The notes under the pieces were generated by a model. That model was not told the DNA's origin and ran no database searches. It worked only from the letters and a program-made list of their open reading frames with translations. The translations under genes were made by a program, and so were the position numbers. Positions 15,352 to 23,895 of a stretch of DNA of 64,000 nucleotides are shown here, piece by piece. The stretch is taken from NCBI RefSeq assembly GCF_001403615.1, contig NZ_LN879456.1, positions 1,054,001 through 1,118,000 on the forward strand. The letters are read 5' to 3'. Position 1 is the first letter of the stretch; each line of letters opens with the position of its first letter. Origin of the DNA: Desnuesiella massiliensis. Lineage in GTDB: Bacteria > Bacillota > Clostridia > Clostridiales > Clostridiaceae.

Positions 15352-16404
15352 CTAGCCATATCTATAATAAGCTGCACAACTTCCTTCACTAGAAACCATA
15401 CAAGGTCCTATAGGATTATCAGGATTACACACCTTATGAAATAATTTACATTCACAGGGTTTAATACTCCCCTTTAAGACCTCTCCACATTGGCAAGGTG
15501 TAGTAACACTAATATCTGATTTCATAGGATAAAGAGCTTCGATGTCAAATTCACTAAACCTCTCTCTAATCTTTAAGGAACTGTCCCTAATGGTTCCCAG
15601 GCCTCTCCATTCATCATCCTTTATACAGAAAACCTCTTCTATAATAAATTTGGCTTGTTTGTTGCCTTCAGGTTTTACTAATCTATTATAGCTGTTTTTT
15701 AAGGTAAAATCTTTATTTTTTATACATTTAATTATGTCTACTAATCCACTCAAAATGTCCTCTAAGTCAAAGCCTGTTATGGCACTAGCACAATTATACT
15801 TATCAATAAATTTAAAGCCTTGTTCTCCTATTACTACAGCCACATGGCCTGGACATAAAAATCCCTGAATATCTAAGGTATTATCCTCTAAAAGTAAGCT
15901 CATCACTGGCTCTATGATTTTATGCATAGAAAGAACATGGAAATTATCTATATTGTTATTATAGGCCTCCTTTATAGCTATAGCTGTAGCAGGAGCGGTA
16001 GTTTCAAAGCCAATTCCTAAAAAAACCACCTTTTTATCTCTATGTTTTTCTGCCAGCTTTAATGCATCTAGACTTGAATAAACTAATTTTACATTTGCAC
16101 CTTGAGCTTTGGCCTTTTCTAGACTTATATATGGTGTAGAGCCAGGCACCCTTATCATATCTCCATAAGTGGCTACAATTATCTCTTTTTCTAAGGAAAG
16201 TTCATAAATATAATCAATATATTTATTAGGGGTCACGCATACAGGACATCCTGGTCCCGATATTAAATTTATGTTGTCATTAATTATTTGTCTTATACCG
16301 TATTTTCCAATAGCCATGGTATGAGTACCACAGACTTCCATTATATTTATAGACTCCTTGTAGGAATTAATAAAATCTATTTTTTTCATTATATTCTCAT
16401 TCAT
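15352..16404 (-). CDS. hypD: Hydrogenase maturation protein HypD
   Basis: HypD is the [4Fe-4S] scaffold on which the Fe(CN)2CO unit is assembled together with HypC. Key features are MEVCGTHT (C25), GPGCPVCVTP (C53, C56), FLGIGFETTAPATAI, and the C-terminal cluster-binding cysteines in PCQCGEVLKG and KPCECKLFHKVC. The 350-residue length is normal. It follows hypC by 9 bases. Confidence 0.96.
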   Translation of the reverse strand: MNENIMKKIDFINSYKESINIMEVCGTHTMAIGKYGIRQIINDNINLISGPGCPVCVTPNKYIDYIYELSLEKEIIVATYGDMIRVPGSTPYISLEKAKAQGANVKLVYSSLDALKLAEKHRDKKVVFLGIGFETTAPATAIAIKEAYNNNIDNFHVLSMHKIIEPVMSLLLEDNTLDIQGFLCPGHVAVVIGEQGFKFIDKYNCASAITGFDLEDILSGLVDIIKCIKNKDFTLKNSYNRLVKPEGNKQAKFIIEEVFCIKDDEWRGLGTIRDSSLKIRERFSEFDIEALYPMKSDISVTTPCQCGEVLKGSIKPCECKLFHKVCNPDNPIGPCMVSSEGSCAAYYRYG

Positions 16405-16413
16405 ATATCTAAA

Positions 16414-16641
16414 CTAACCTCTCTTAAGGGCTTCAGCCACTTCATTTAAGGCCTCTATATTCTCATTGGCCGTAGCTTCATCTATTATATCCAAAGCAAA
16501 GCCTGCATGAACCATAACAAAATCACCTAACTTAATGCTAGGCACTAAATCCAATCTTATATTTTTTTTGATACCGTTTACTTCGCCAATCCCTATATTT
16601 CCATCTATTTCAACAATTTTCAAAGCTATTCCAAGACACAT
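16414..16641 (-). CDS. hypC: Hydrogenase assembly chaperone HypC
   Basis: A 75-residue HypC/HupF protein. The N-terminal MCLG supplies the essential Cys2, and GDFVMVHAGFALDII is the usual C-terminal half. It carries the Fe(CN)2CO group from HypD to the large subunit. It is the first gene of the operon that ends at 5366, so the operon promoter should lie in 16642-16890. Confidence 0.94.
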   Translation of the reverse strand: MCLGIALKIVEIDGNIGIGEVNGIKKNIRLDLVPSIKLGDFVMVHAGFALDIIDEATANENIEALNEVAEALKRG

Positions 16642-16890
16642 ACTATCACCTTATTCTATAAAATTATCCATTATCATTTTAATAATATCATATTTTATAA
16701 AAATATGTAAGTTTCATAGTTTATTTTATAATATTTTCTACTGTTATATTTTATAAAAATGTTTATAATATTACTAAAGGCTATTTCATAAAAAAATATA
16801 CTATGTTATAATACTTTCTAGCAATAAAATAATATGTTTATATCGCAATTATGCTTATTATAAAAATTAATTTGAAAAGGAGTTATTATT
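16642..16890. promoter_or_regulatory. Divergent intergenic region between hypC and the 16891 gene
   Basis: A 249-bp, very AT-rich gap that must hold the promoter of the hydrogenase operon (minus) and of the small gene at 16891 (plus). On the plus strand TATAAT at 16806-16811 is a good -10 element, but the -35 is weak (TTTCAT about 17 bases upstream). Two similar copies of ATATTTTATAAAAAT occur near 16690 and 16746 and are nearly palindromic; they could be regulator sites. I cannot name a regulator. Confidence 0.4.
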
Positions 16891-17298
16891 ATGGGTTTTA
16901 AAGAAAAACTAGCAAAACATTACACTGAATCTTATTTAAAAAAGTATGGAGACAGACTTGCTCAAGTCCAAGGAAATGTGGTTTCTGTAAAAGTTGAAGA
17001 AAAAACAATTTTATGGATTTTTCATAAAATATCAGCGGTACTTATAGTAAGACCTGAAAGAAGTAAAAGTGTTATAAAATGCACCTACAAGAAGAACAAA
17101 TGGTTTAAGAAGCCTGAATTTATTACTATAAATCAAGGAAATTTGGTTATTGTTCAAGGGTTGAAGGGTAAAAAGGGTAAGGAAAATAGAGAAGTAATTG
17201 AGATTATGAATGTTAGGAACCTTACTACTAAAAAAGACTTAGTACCTGTAGAAGGGGCTCAAGTTAAAAGAGTGCAGAAAGTTCAGAGAATGAAATAG
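16891..17298 (+). CDS. Conserved-looking small basic protein, function unknown
   Basis: A 135-residue soluble protein after a good AAAGGAG site and ATG. I do not recognise a family. It has no signal peptide or membrane segment and is strongly basic, with lysine-rich stretches (YKKNKWFKK, LKGKKGKEN) and a basic tail (VKRVQKVQRMK). Alternating hydrophobic residues suggest a beta-rich fold. It is divergent from hypC and separated from the convergent P-ATPase gene by a repeat element with a bidirectional terminator. Nucleic-acid or membrane-surface binding would fit the charge but is only a guess. Confidence 0.7.
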   Translation: MGFKEKLAKHYTESYLKKYGDRLAQVQGNVVSVKVEEKTILWIFHKISAVLIVRPERSKSVIKCTYKKNKWFKKPEFITINQGNLVIVQGLKGKKGKENREVIEIMNVRNLTTKKDLVPVEGAQVKRVQKVQRMK

Positions 17299-17305
17299 AG
17301 TTTTT

Positions 17306-17502
17306 CAATTCACAGTTCACAATGAAGGAAATTCTTTCTCCATTAGCATTACGAAAAAATTGTGAATTTATAAAAAAAGCAAAGCGTGGCTAATTCTTAG
17401 CCACAGACTTTGCCTTTTTATTTTTAAAATATAAATTAAAGATTTTTCGTAGAGTAGCGTAGAAAAATCTACCGCAATTGTGCACTGTGAATTGTGCATT
17501 AA
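17306..17502. repeat. Heptad inverted-repeat element, copy B
   Basis: The left end is CAATTCACAGTTCACAATG followed by AAGGA; the right end is AATTGTGCACTGTGAATTG plus TGCATTAA. Inside are ATTACGAAAAAAT and TTTTTCGTAGAGTAGCG segments like those of the other copies, and the terminator at 17372-17419. It lies between two convergent genes and runs to within 4 bases of the P-ATPase stop codon. Confidence 0.75.
17372..17419. terminator. Bidirectional intrinsic terminator
   Basis: A long stem (GCAAAGCGTGGCTAA at 17379-17393 with TTAGCCACAGACTTTGC at 17397-17413, one bulge) is flanked by A-run and T-run tails. It can stop the plus-strand gene at 16891 and the convergent P-ATPase gene. Confidence 0.88.
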
Positions 17503-17505
17503 CCT

Positions 17506-20049
17506 TTACCTTTTTATATAAAGATACATACTATTTATAAAGGCTATTATTCCAGAAAAGAAAACTACTATAGCCCATTGTCCAATATTTAATGCATAGG
17601 TATGAAAAATGCCTTGGAACACTGGAATATAAATTATGCTAAGTAACATAATTGTAGACACTAGCACCGCTCCTACCAAATATATATTAGTAAATAATTT
17701 TATTTCAAATATGGAATGATGTTCAGACCTACATTCGAACACATGTATAAGCTGAGATAAAACTAGTGTGCTTAATGCCATAGTTCTACAAGCTGCCAAA
17801 GGCATGTTATAGTATTTTCCCATGAGGAAAGATATAAGAGTGCATACACCTATTAAACTTCCTCTAATTATAATCTTTTCTGTAAGCCCTCTTGCAAATA
17901 TGCTTTCATCCTTTCTTCTAGGTTTTTGGCTCATTATATCTCTATCTGGAGGATCCACTCCCAAAGCAATGGCTGGTAACCCATCTGTAGCTAAGTTTAC
18001 AAATAGTATTTGAATTGGACTTAATGGGTTCTCTATATAAAATAAAGCTGCTAAAAACATGGTGAGAACTTCTCCTAAGTTACAGGACAATAAGTACCTT
18101 ATAAACTTTCTTATATTATCATAAATTATTCTGCCTTCCTCCACAGCAGCTACTATAGTAGTAAAGTTATCGTCCATAAGTATCATAGATGAGGCTTCTT
18201 TCGTTACATCCGTACCAGATATGCCCATGGAGATTCCTATGTCTGCCTCTTTTATAGCTGGGGCATCATTTACTCCATCACCGGTCATAGCTACTATATT
18301 TTTTTTCTTTTTAAAGGCCCTTACTATTCTCAACTTGTGATTAGGACTTACTCTTGCAAAAATTTTTATGGTATTTATCTTACTCTCTAAGTCTTTATCA
18401 CTTAAAGTCTCGATTTCATCCCCTGTTATGACCTCTTCTATGTTCTTGCATATGTCTAATTCCCTACCTATAGCATAAGCAGTATTTTTGTGATCTCCTG
18501 TGATCATTATAGGCTTTATGCCTGCCATTTTGCACTTTAATACTGCATCCTTTACTTCTGGTCTAGGAGGATCTATTATGCCCGCTATGCCAACAAATAT
18601 TAGATTTCTTTCCAGACTAAAGCTCTTTACTATATCCTTATCCTTATAAGCTCCAGCTATACATCTTAAGGCTTTATTAGACATCTCCTCCACCATCTTT
18701 ACTACCTTGGTCTTTTTCATAGAGGTAAAGGGTTGAACAACACCATTTTCTAATATATAGTCACATTTGTTTATTAACCTTTCTGGTGCTCCTTTTACAT
18801 AACAGCACTCTTTATTATCTTCTTTAATCACCACAGACATCATCTTTCTGTTAGAATCAAAGGGTATGTCATAGGTTCTCTTCCCTTTCATAAGGTAATT
18901 TTTTAAAGCTTCTACCTCCTTAAAATACACCTTAATCAAAGCGGTTTCCGTAGGATCACCCATAAGAGCTTTTACTATATTTTTCTCCTCATAATTACAA
19001 CTACAATCATTACAATATACAAAAATTTTCTTTAAAATATTATTTTGTGCCAAGGAAACCTTGTCCATTTCGTATAAATGTTCATCAAAATATAGAGCTT
19101 TAACACTCATTCTATTTTCAGTCAAAGTTCCGGTTTTATCGCTGCATATTACAGATGTACAACCTAATGTTTCTACTGCTGGCAGCTTTCTAACAAGGGC
19201 TTTTCTTTTTAACATCCTAGATACCCCGAGAGCTAGGGATACTGTTACTATAGCAGCTAGTCCTTCTGGTATGGCTGCCACAGCTAAGCTAACACCTAGT
19301 AAGAACATCTCAGTTATTTTTTGCCCTCTGCTTATACCTACTAATGTTACCACCGCGCAAATGGCTACACATATAACTACTAATATACGTCCTAAGGATT
19401 CTAGCTTTTCTTTTAAAGGTGACTTTTCAGCTTCTATGCTTTGAAGCATATCTGCAATTTTACCCATTTCTGTTTTCATACCTGTATGAATTATCTTAGC
19501 TACCCCTCTACCCTTAAGCACAATAGTCCCCATGAAAACTCCATTTTCTTTTGCACTTGAGCTTTTATTAACTCCTACAGATTCCCCTGTAAGCAGAGAT
19601 TCATCTACTACCATGCCACTGCATTCCATCAGCATACCATCTGCGGGTACCTTATCTCCAGCTTCTAGCACAACTAAATCCCCAATGGTGATTAATTCTG
19701 CATTAATTACCTGTATATGGCCATTTCTAATTACTTTAGTTGTAGGTGCAGCTAGACTTTTTAAAGCCTCCAGTGACTTTTCAGTTTTATACTCCTGAAT
19801 AAATCCCAAGATAGCATTAATTATAACTATTATTAATATGGTAATGGCATCTGCCATATCTCCCATGGCCCCGGATATTACAGTGGCAGCTATGAGAACC
19901 CATACAATAAAATCGTTAAATTGAGCAAAGAAGATAAGAAATGGTGAGATTTTCTTTTTATTCTCAATTACATTATACCCATACTCTTTTAGTCTTCTTT
20001 CAGCTTCTTGTGAAGTGAGTCCTCTGAGTATTTCCTTTTCTTCAACCAA
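17506..20049 (-). CDS. Ca2+-translocating P-type ATPase (SERCA/PMCA-like, P2 type)
   Basis: An 847-residue cation pump of the P2 class. It has the actuator motif TGES (154-157), PEGLA in helix 4 (261-265), the phosphorylation motif DKTGTLT with Asp304, a nucleotide-binding domain containing KGAPERL, the hinge TGDGVNDAP, and six C-terminal helices. The N-terminal cation-ATPase domain LTSQEAERRLKEYGYN is also present. It most likely exports Ca2+ (or Mn2+) from the cytoplasm; PEGL and DGLPA in the membrane part fit the calcium pump family. It is a single gene with a repeat element on each side. Confidence 0.93.
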   Translation of the reverse strand: MVEEKEILRGLTSQEAERRLKEYGYNVIENKKKISPFLIFFAQFNDFIVWVLIAATVISGAMGDMADAITILIIVIINAILGFIQEYKTEKSLEALKSLAAPTTKVIRNGHIQVINAELITIGDLVVLEAGDKVPADGMLMECSGMVVDESLLTGESVGVNKSSSAKENGVFMGTIVLKGRGVAKIIHTGMKTEMGKIADMLQSIEAEKSPLKEKLESLGRILVVICVAICAVVTLVGISRGQKITEMFLLGVSLAVAAIPEGLAAIVTVSLALGVSRMLKRKALVRKLPAVETLGCTSVICSDKTGTLTENRMSVKALYFDEHLYEMDKVSLAQNNILKKIFVYCNDCSCNYEEKNIVKALMGDPTETALIKVYFKEVEALKNYLMKGKRTYDIPFDSNRKMMSVVIKEDNKECCYVKGAPERLINKCDYILENGVVQPFTSMKKTKVVKMVEEMSNKALRCIAGAYKDKDIVKSFSLERNLIFVGIAGIIDPPRPEVKDAVLKCKMAGIKPIMITGDHKNTAYAIGRELDICKNIEEVITGDEIETLSDKDLESKINTIKIFARVSPNHKLRIVRAFKKKKNIVAMTGDGVNDAPAIKEADIGISMGISGTDVTKEASSMILMDDNFTTIVAAVEEGRIIYDNIRKFIRYLLSCNLGEVLTMFLAALFYIENPLSPIQILFVNLATDGLPAIALGVDPPDRDIMSQKPRRKDESIFARGLTEKIIIRGSLIGVCTLISFLMGKYYNMPLAACRTMALSTLVLSQLIHVFECRSEHHSIFEIKLFTNIYLVGAVLVSTIMLLSIIYIPVFQGIFHTYALNIGQWAIVVFFSGIIAFINSMYLYIKR

Positions 20050-20068
20050 AGTGTAACCCCCCTTTTAA

Positions 20069-20226
20069 GGCATCTCCAAAAAAATAACTAGCCAGTCTAC
20101 TCGTCTATTTTGCGTAATACTGCGTCCACAGAACCCACTAATAGCCCCACTATTAATGGAACCTGTGTCCTTGTCTTACGCAAAATATACTTCGCATCTT
20201 TGACTAGTTATTTTTTTTACGATGCC
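20069..20226. repeat. Long-palindrome, MITE-like element
   Basis: The 158-bp unit starts GGCATCTCC and ends with the complement, GATGCC. Its two ~50-base arms contain AAAAAAATAACTAG and ATTTTGCGTAA in inverted orientation; the centre (CCACAGAACCCACTAATAG against CTATTAATGGAACCTGTGT) is also an imperfect dyad, so the whole unit folds into one long hairpin. It has no coding capacity. It fills the start of the 400-bp gap before the pyrophosphatase gene; bases 20227-20369 show no clear feature. Confidence 0.7.
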
Positions 20227-20369
20227 TAATATAATGTAGACTTTCATATCTATATAGTAATATATGAACATAGAGGGTATAGTTATGAAAGTTTTTTGTT
20301 ATGTTATCATAATGAATACTTTACAACTAAAAGTTTTATCTATAAAATATATCCATATAATCATTAATG

Positions 20370-20429
20370 TATCTTCGGAAATAACTAATCAGCTCTTTAT
20401 GCTATTTGACTGGTCATTTTCTTAGATGC
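20370..20429. repeat. Shortened relative of the long-palindrome element
   Basis: ATCTTCGGAAATAACTAATCAG and, inverted, GCATCTAAGAAAATGACCAG resemble the two arms of the element at 20069-20226 with the middle removed. The right arm ends just before the ribosome binding site of the pyrophosphatase gene. The relationship is by eye and imperfect. Confidence 0.45.
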
Positions 20430-20449
20430 ACAAAGGAGGAAGAATTTTA

Positions 20450-22099
20450 GTGAAAGATGTTATTTACATAACAGGGCACAAAAATCCAGATACGGATTCT
20501 ATTTGTGCTGCCCTAGCTTATTCAGAATTTAAAAACAAAACTGGCACTGCCACAGCAATCCCTGTTAGACTTGGAGAAATAAACAGGGAAACAAAATTTA
20601 TTTTAGAACACTTTGGTGTGGAACCTCCTCAATTAATAGAAACTGTAAAACTTCAGGTTGCCGATTTAAATATAGACAATATAGCACCTATAGCACCTGA
20701 TATTTCGTTAAAAATGGCTTGGAATTTGATGAAAAGAAATAATGTGAAGACTCTGCCTGTAACAGATGAAAGCGGCGTGCTCATAGGAGTGGTATCTGTA
20801 TCAAGCCTTACCTCTAGTTACATGGATGTGTGGGATAATTGCATACTATCTAAAAGTGGAACTAAGCTTGAAAATATTTTAGACACCTTGTCTGCTAAGC
20901 CTATATATGTCCACGGAGAAAATCCTAACTTTTTAGGAAAAATCATTGTTACAGCCATGGGACCAAATAGTGTAAAAGGTCTAATTGAAGAAGGAGATAT
21001 AGCTATTTGTGGAGATAGAGAAGATACCCAGGAAATCATAGTGGCCTCCAAAGCTTCACTTATGATAGTTACAGGGAATCATGACATAAAGGAGTCCTTA
21101 ATTGAAAATGCTAAAAAACTAGGCTGCTCCATTATAACTACTCCCTATGATACTTTTACAGCTGCAAGGCTCATTACTCAAAGCATACCTGTAGAATATG
21201 TCATGGCAAAAGATAATCTTATAAGCTTTTCTACAGAGGATTTTGTGGAAGATATTAAAGATGTTATGTTAGAAACAAGATATAGGAGCTACCCTGTGGT
21301 AAATACAGAAAATATGGTGGTGGGTAGCATATCTAGATATCATTTAATATCTAAAAATAAGAAAAAAGTAATACTGCTAGATCATAACGAATTAGGCCAA
21401 TCCGTCCATGGTATAGAGGATGCCGAGATATTAGAGATAATAGACCATCACAGAATAGCTGATGTTCAAACTGGAAATCCTATTTATTTTAGAAATGAGC
21501 CTGTTGGAAGCACTTCTACTATAGTAGGCTCCATATTCTTTGAAAATGGCATCAGACCCTCTAAAAAAGCAGCAGGCGTTCTATGCGCTGCAATTATCTC
21601 AGATACTTTGTTATTTAAATCTCCCACCTCTACTCTAGTAGATAAATTAGTATTAAAAAGATTAGCTGGAATAGCTGATATAGATGTAGAAAAATTCGCT
21701 AAGGAAATGTTTAAGGCTGGTACCTCTTTAAAGGATAGAACCGCTGAAGATGTATTCCATCAAGACTTTAAAATATTTAATTTGAGTGATATGAAAATTG
21801 GAGTATCTCAAATAAACACTATGGATATGGAGAGCTTCCTTCCCATAAAGGATGAAATGACAAGCTTAATGAAATCAAAGGTGGAAAGAGAAAACTTCAA
21901 TATTTTAATATTTGTACTTACAGATATTTTTAATGAAGGTTCAGAAATCATGGTAGAAGGCCCTAATAAGGAGATTGTTGAAAAGACCTTTGACATAAAA
22001 CTTGGAAAGGATTCTGTTTACTTACCTGGAGTACTATCTAGGAAGAAGCAAATAATTCCTCCCCTTACTACTACTATTGCAAACCATAAATCAAGTTAA
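20450..22099 (+). CDS. Mn-dependent inorganic pyrophosphatase with CBS and DRTGG regulatory domains
   Basis: A family II (DHH) pyrophosphatase that hydrolyses PPi with Mn2+ or Co2+. The N-terminal motif GHKNPDTDS supplies metal ligands H10, D14 and D16. A large insert follows, with two CBS domains (VADLNIDNIAPIA...GVVSV and later VEYVMAKDN...VVGSIS) around a DRTGG domain; then come LLDHNE, EIIDHHRIAD and the DHHA2 domain. CBS-pyrophosphatases are inhibited by AMP/ADP and activated by ATP or diadenosine polyphosphates. The frame opens at 20426, but AAAGGAGG lies inside it; the GTG at 20450 (549 residues) is the likely start. Confidence 0.93.
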   Translation: MKDVIYITGHKNPDTDSICAALAYSEFKNKTGTATAIPVRLGEINRETKFILEHFGVEPPQLIETVKLQVADLNIDNIAPIAPDISLKMAWNLMKRNNVKTLPVTDESGVLIGVVSVSSLTSSYMDVWDNCILSKSGTKLENILDTLSAKPIYVHGENPNFLGKIIVTAMGPNSVKGLIEEGDIAICGDREDTQEIIVASKASLMIVTGNHDIKESLIENAKKLGCSIITTPYDTFTAARLITQSIPVEYVMAKDNLISFSTEDFVEDIKDVMLETRYRSYPVVNTENMVVGSISRYHLISKNKKKVILLDHNELGQSVHGIEDAEILEIIDHHRIADVQTGNPIYFRNEPVGSTSTIVGSIFFENGIRPSKKAAGVLCAAIISDTLLFKSPTSTLVDKLVLKRLAGIADIDVEKFAKEMFKAGTSLKDRTAEDVFHQDFKIFNLSDMKIGVSQINTMDMESFLPIKDEMTSLMKSKVERENFNILIFVLTDIFNEGSEIMVEGPNKEIVEKTFDIKLGKDSVYLPGVLSRKKQIIPPLTTTIANHKSS

Positions 22100-22108
22100 A
22101 ACATTATA

Positions 22109-22140
22109 AAAAGGTGACCTTTCTCGGTCACCTTTTATTT
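22109..22140. terminator. Bidirectional intrinsic terminator
   Basis: An 11-bp perfect stem (AAAAGGTGACC at 22109-22119 with GGTCACCTTTT at 22126-22136) closes a 6-base loop and is followed by TATTTTAT. It lies 10 bases after the pyrophosphatase stop and overlaps the end of the convergent membrane-protein gene. Confidence 0.9.
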
Positions 22141-22866
22141 TATAAAGAAATTTATTAGTATAAAAATCATAAAATATATAAATGCCGTAGCATAATTTAT
22201 GCTTAAATAATCTTTTAGGCATACCTCATCAATTTTATTATTATATTTTCCATAGCTTTTAATAAAACTTAGTTCCTTTGAATTAAAATGATAATAGAAA
22301 TTTACTGATTCTATATAAGCTGCCATTATCTCAATATTAAGCAAAGGTCTTGTTAGTGTATTTAAAATATAGTCCCCCTTAAAGTCTATAGAGAAGCTTT
22401 TATTTCTAATAACATAAACTACATAAAATAGCCCTTGTATTATTAATGAAGGAACTATATTTAATGCATTAAGTACGAAATCTATTATATTATACCTTCT
22501 AGTTTCGCTGATATTGTATAGAATTATATAGATAATTCCTATAAGATTTGAAGAAAATATCAAAATATAAAATAAGGGTGCAACAAAGCCACATAATAGA
22601 CTCTTACTGGCCAAAGTTATAGATTCATAAAATTTAATCTTATCTTTAAGCTCTAGGTTTTTCTTCTCACTATTACTTATATCTATAACTAAGAAGGCTG
22701 TTATGAAGTTAAGTAACTCTTTTTCAGTTATAAAACTTAACATGTAAATAAGTAATATAGTTAATACGGTATATAAAAATAAAACTATCCCTTTAATTTT
22801 TATTCTCCTAAATAAAAACCCATCTACTACTCTAACTATCCTTTGTCTATCTATTCTCCAAAACAA
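22135..22866 (-). CDS. Multi-spanning membrane protein, function unknown
   Basis: A protein of about 243 residues with roughly five to six hydrophobic helices and a C-terminal anchor (FIYFMIFILINFFIK). I do not recognise a family. The first standard start codon is a TTG at 22866 without a good ribosome binding site. The same frame is open upstream and encodes a further hydrophobic stretch (KIGVGYILGCLLSLLFW), so the true N-terminus is probably earlier. A GGAGG site precedes an ATG at 22912 in the neighbouring frame, and an in-frame ATT at 22905 lies 7 bases after that site. This suggests an ATT start or a one-base frameshift. Confidence 0.6.
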   Translation of the reverse strand: MFWRIDRQRIVRVVDGFLFRRIKIKGIVLFLYTVLTILLIYMLSFITEKELLNFITAFLVIDISNSEKKNLELKDKIKFYESITLASKSLLCGFVAPLFYILIFSSNLIGIIYIILYNISETRRYNIIDFVLNALNIVPSLIIQGLFYVVYVIRNKSFSIDFKGDYILNTLTRPLLNIEIMAAYIESVNFYYHFNSKELSFIKSYGKYNNKIDEVCLKDYLSINYATAFIYFMIFILINFFIK

Positions 22867-22958
22867 TAAACTTAATAAACATCCTAATATATACCCTACC
22901 CCAATTTTCCATCCTCCATAAAATAGCTTATGGTAAAGTATATTACTAATTACCTATA

Positions 22959-23081
22959 TTAATTCACAATTCACAATGCACAATGCATAATTAAGGAAGA
23001 CTTTTTTCGTCAGCGAAAAAAGTCAAAAAATTATATGCTTCTCAGTATAACTGAGAAGCATATAATACATTGTGAATTAAG
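22959..23081. repeat. Heptad inverted-repeat element, copy C
   Basis: Left end: AATTCAC-AATTCAC-AATGCAC-AATGCAT-AATTAAGGA, five consecutive 7-bp units, then the small palindrome CTTTTTTCG-TCAG-CGAAAAAAG. Right end: CATTGTGAATTAAG. The terminator at 23031-23065 is enclosed. It separates the flagellar operon from the membrane-protein gene at 22135. Confidence 0.78.
23031..23065 (-). terminator. Intrinsic terminator of the flagellar operon
   Basis: A 16-bp perfect stem (TTATATGCTTCTCAGT at 23031-23046 with its complement at 23050-23065) closes a 3-base loop and is followed on the minus strand by TTTTTTG. It begins 20 bases after the flgG stop codon. Confidence 0.93.
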
Positions 23082-23084
23082 AAA

Positions 23085-23873
23085 CTATCTTCCTCTTAAA
23101 TTATTAACCATGCCCCACATTTCATCTGCAGTTTTTATTCCTCTTGAGCCTAATTCAAAGGCTCTTTGAGTCAATATCATATCCGTAAATTCTTGAGCCA
23201 TATCTACATTAGATCCTTCAATAAAACCTTGTCTTATGTCTGCGTCCTGCACTGTATACATTTGAGCAGCTTCATTAGGCACATATAAGCTTTCACCTAT
23301 GGATCTTAAGGCATTATTACCTACTGCAGAATAAAGTTGAATTCTACCTACATTAGTAGTATTTCCATTATTCTCATATAAGATGCTGCCATCCTTATCC
23401 ACACTAAAATTATCCTTATTAAATTTTATTTCTTGTGGATTAATACCTTCATTGAATTTTATCTCCAATAAATTTCCTAAGCTATCTACAAGCTTACCAT
23501 CTGCATCTATATTAAAGGTACCTGCTCTAGTATAAGCCTCATTACCTTGCGGAGTTATAACCTTAAAATACCCTTCACCATCAATAGCTAGATTTGTAGG
23601 TATGTCGCTTTGTATTAATATTCCTTGACCATTATCTCTTATCCAACCAGTGGTTCTAACTCCTCCACCAGTTAATGGCTCTACTTGTCTATTATTATTC
23701 TCAGATAAAGGATATCCCTGTCTATCAAGAGTCTCATAAACTAAATCCTTAAAAGATACACCTACTCTTTTATAGCCCTCTGTACCTGCGTTAGCTAGAT
23801 TGTTCGATATGGCATCTAATTTTTCTTGATTTGCATTCATAGCACTTCTGCTATTCCAAAGTACTCTTAACAT
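23085..23873 (-). CDS. flgG: Flagellar rod protein FlgG (FlhP-like)
   Basis: A distal rod protein of the FlgG/FlhP family, 262 residues. The N-terminal rod signature (KLDAISNNLANAGTEGYKR), the middle LAIDGEGYFKV and the C-terminal GSNVDMAQEFTDMILTQRAFE are conserved. It is secreted through the flagellar type III apparatus and polymerises in the axial rod between hook and MS ring. It is the last gene of the operon, 22 bases after the paralogue flgF. Confidence 0.9.
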   Translation of the reverse strand: MLRVLWNSRSAMNANQEKLDAISNNLANAGTEGYKRVGVSFKDLVYETLDRQGYPLSENNNRQVEPLTGGGVRTTGWIRDNGQGILIQSDIPTNLAIDGEGYFKVITPQGNEAYTRAGTFNIDADGKLVDSLGNLLEIKFNEGINPQEIKFNKDNFSVDKDGSILYENNGNTTNVGRIQLYSAVGNNALRSIGESLYVPNEAAQMYTVQDADIRQGFIEGSNVDMAQEFTDMILTQRAFELGSRGIKTADEMWGMVNNLRGR

Positions 23874-23895
23874 AATAATACCGCCTTTCTAAGCT

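Noticed and set aside
16642..16760. Fur-like or NikR-like operator upstream of hypC
   Set aside because: AT-rich near-palindromes are present but no consensus site of either regulator matches well enough.
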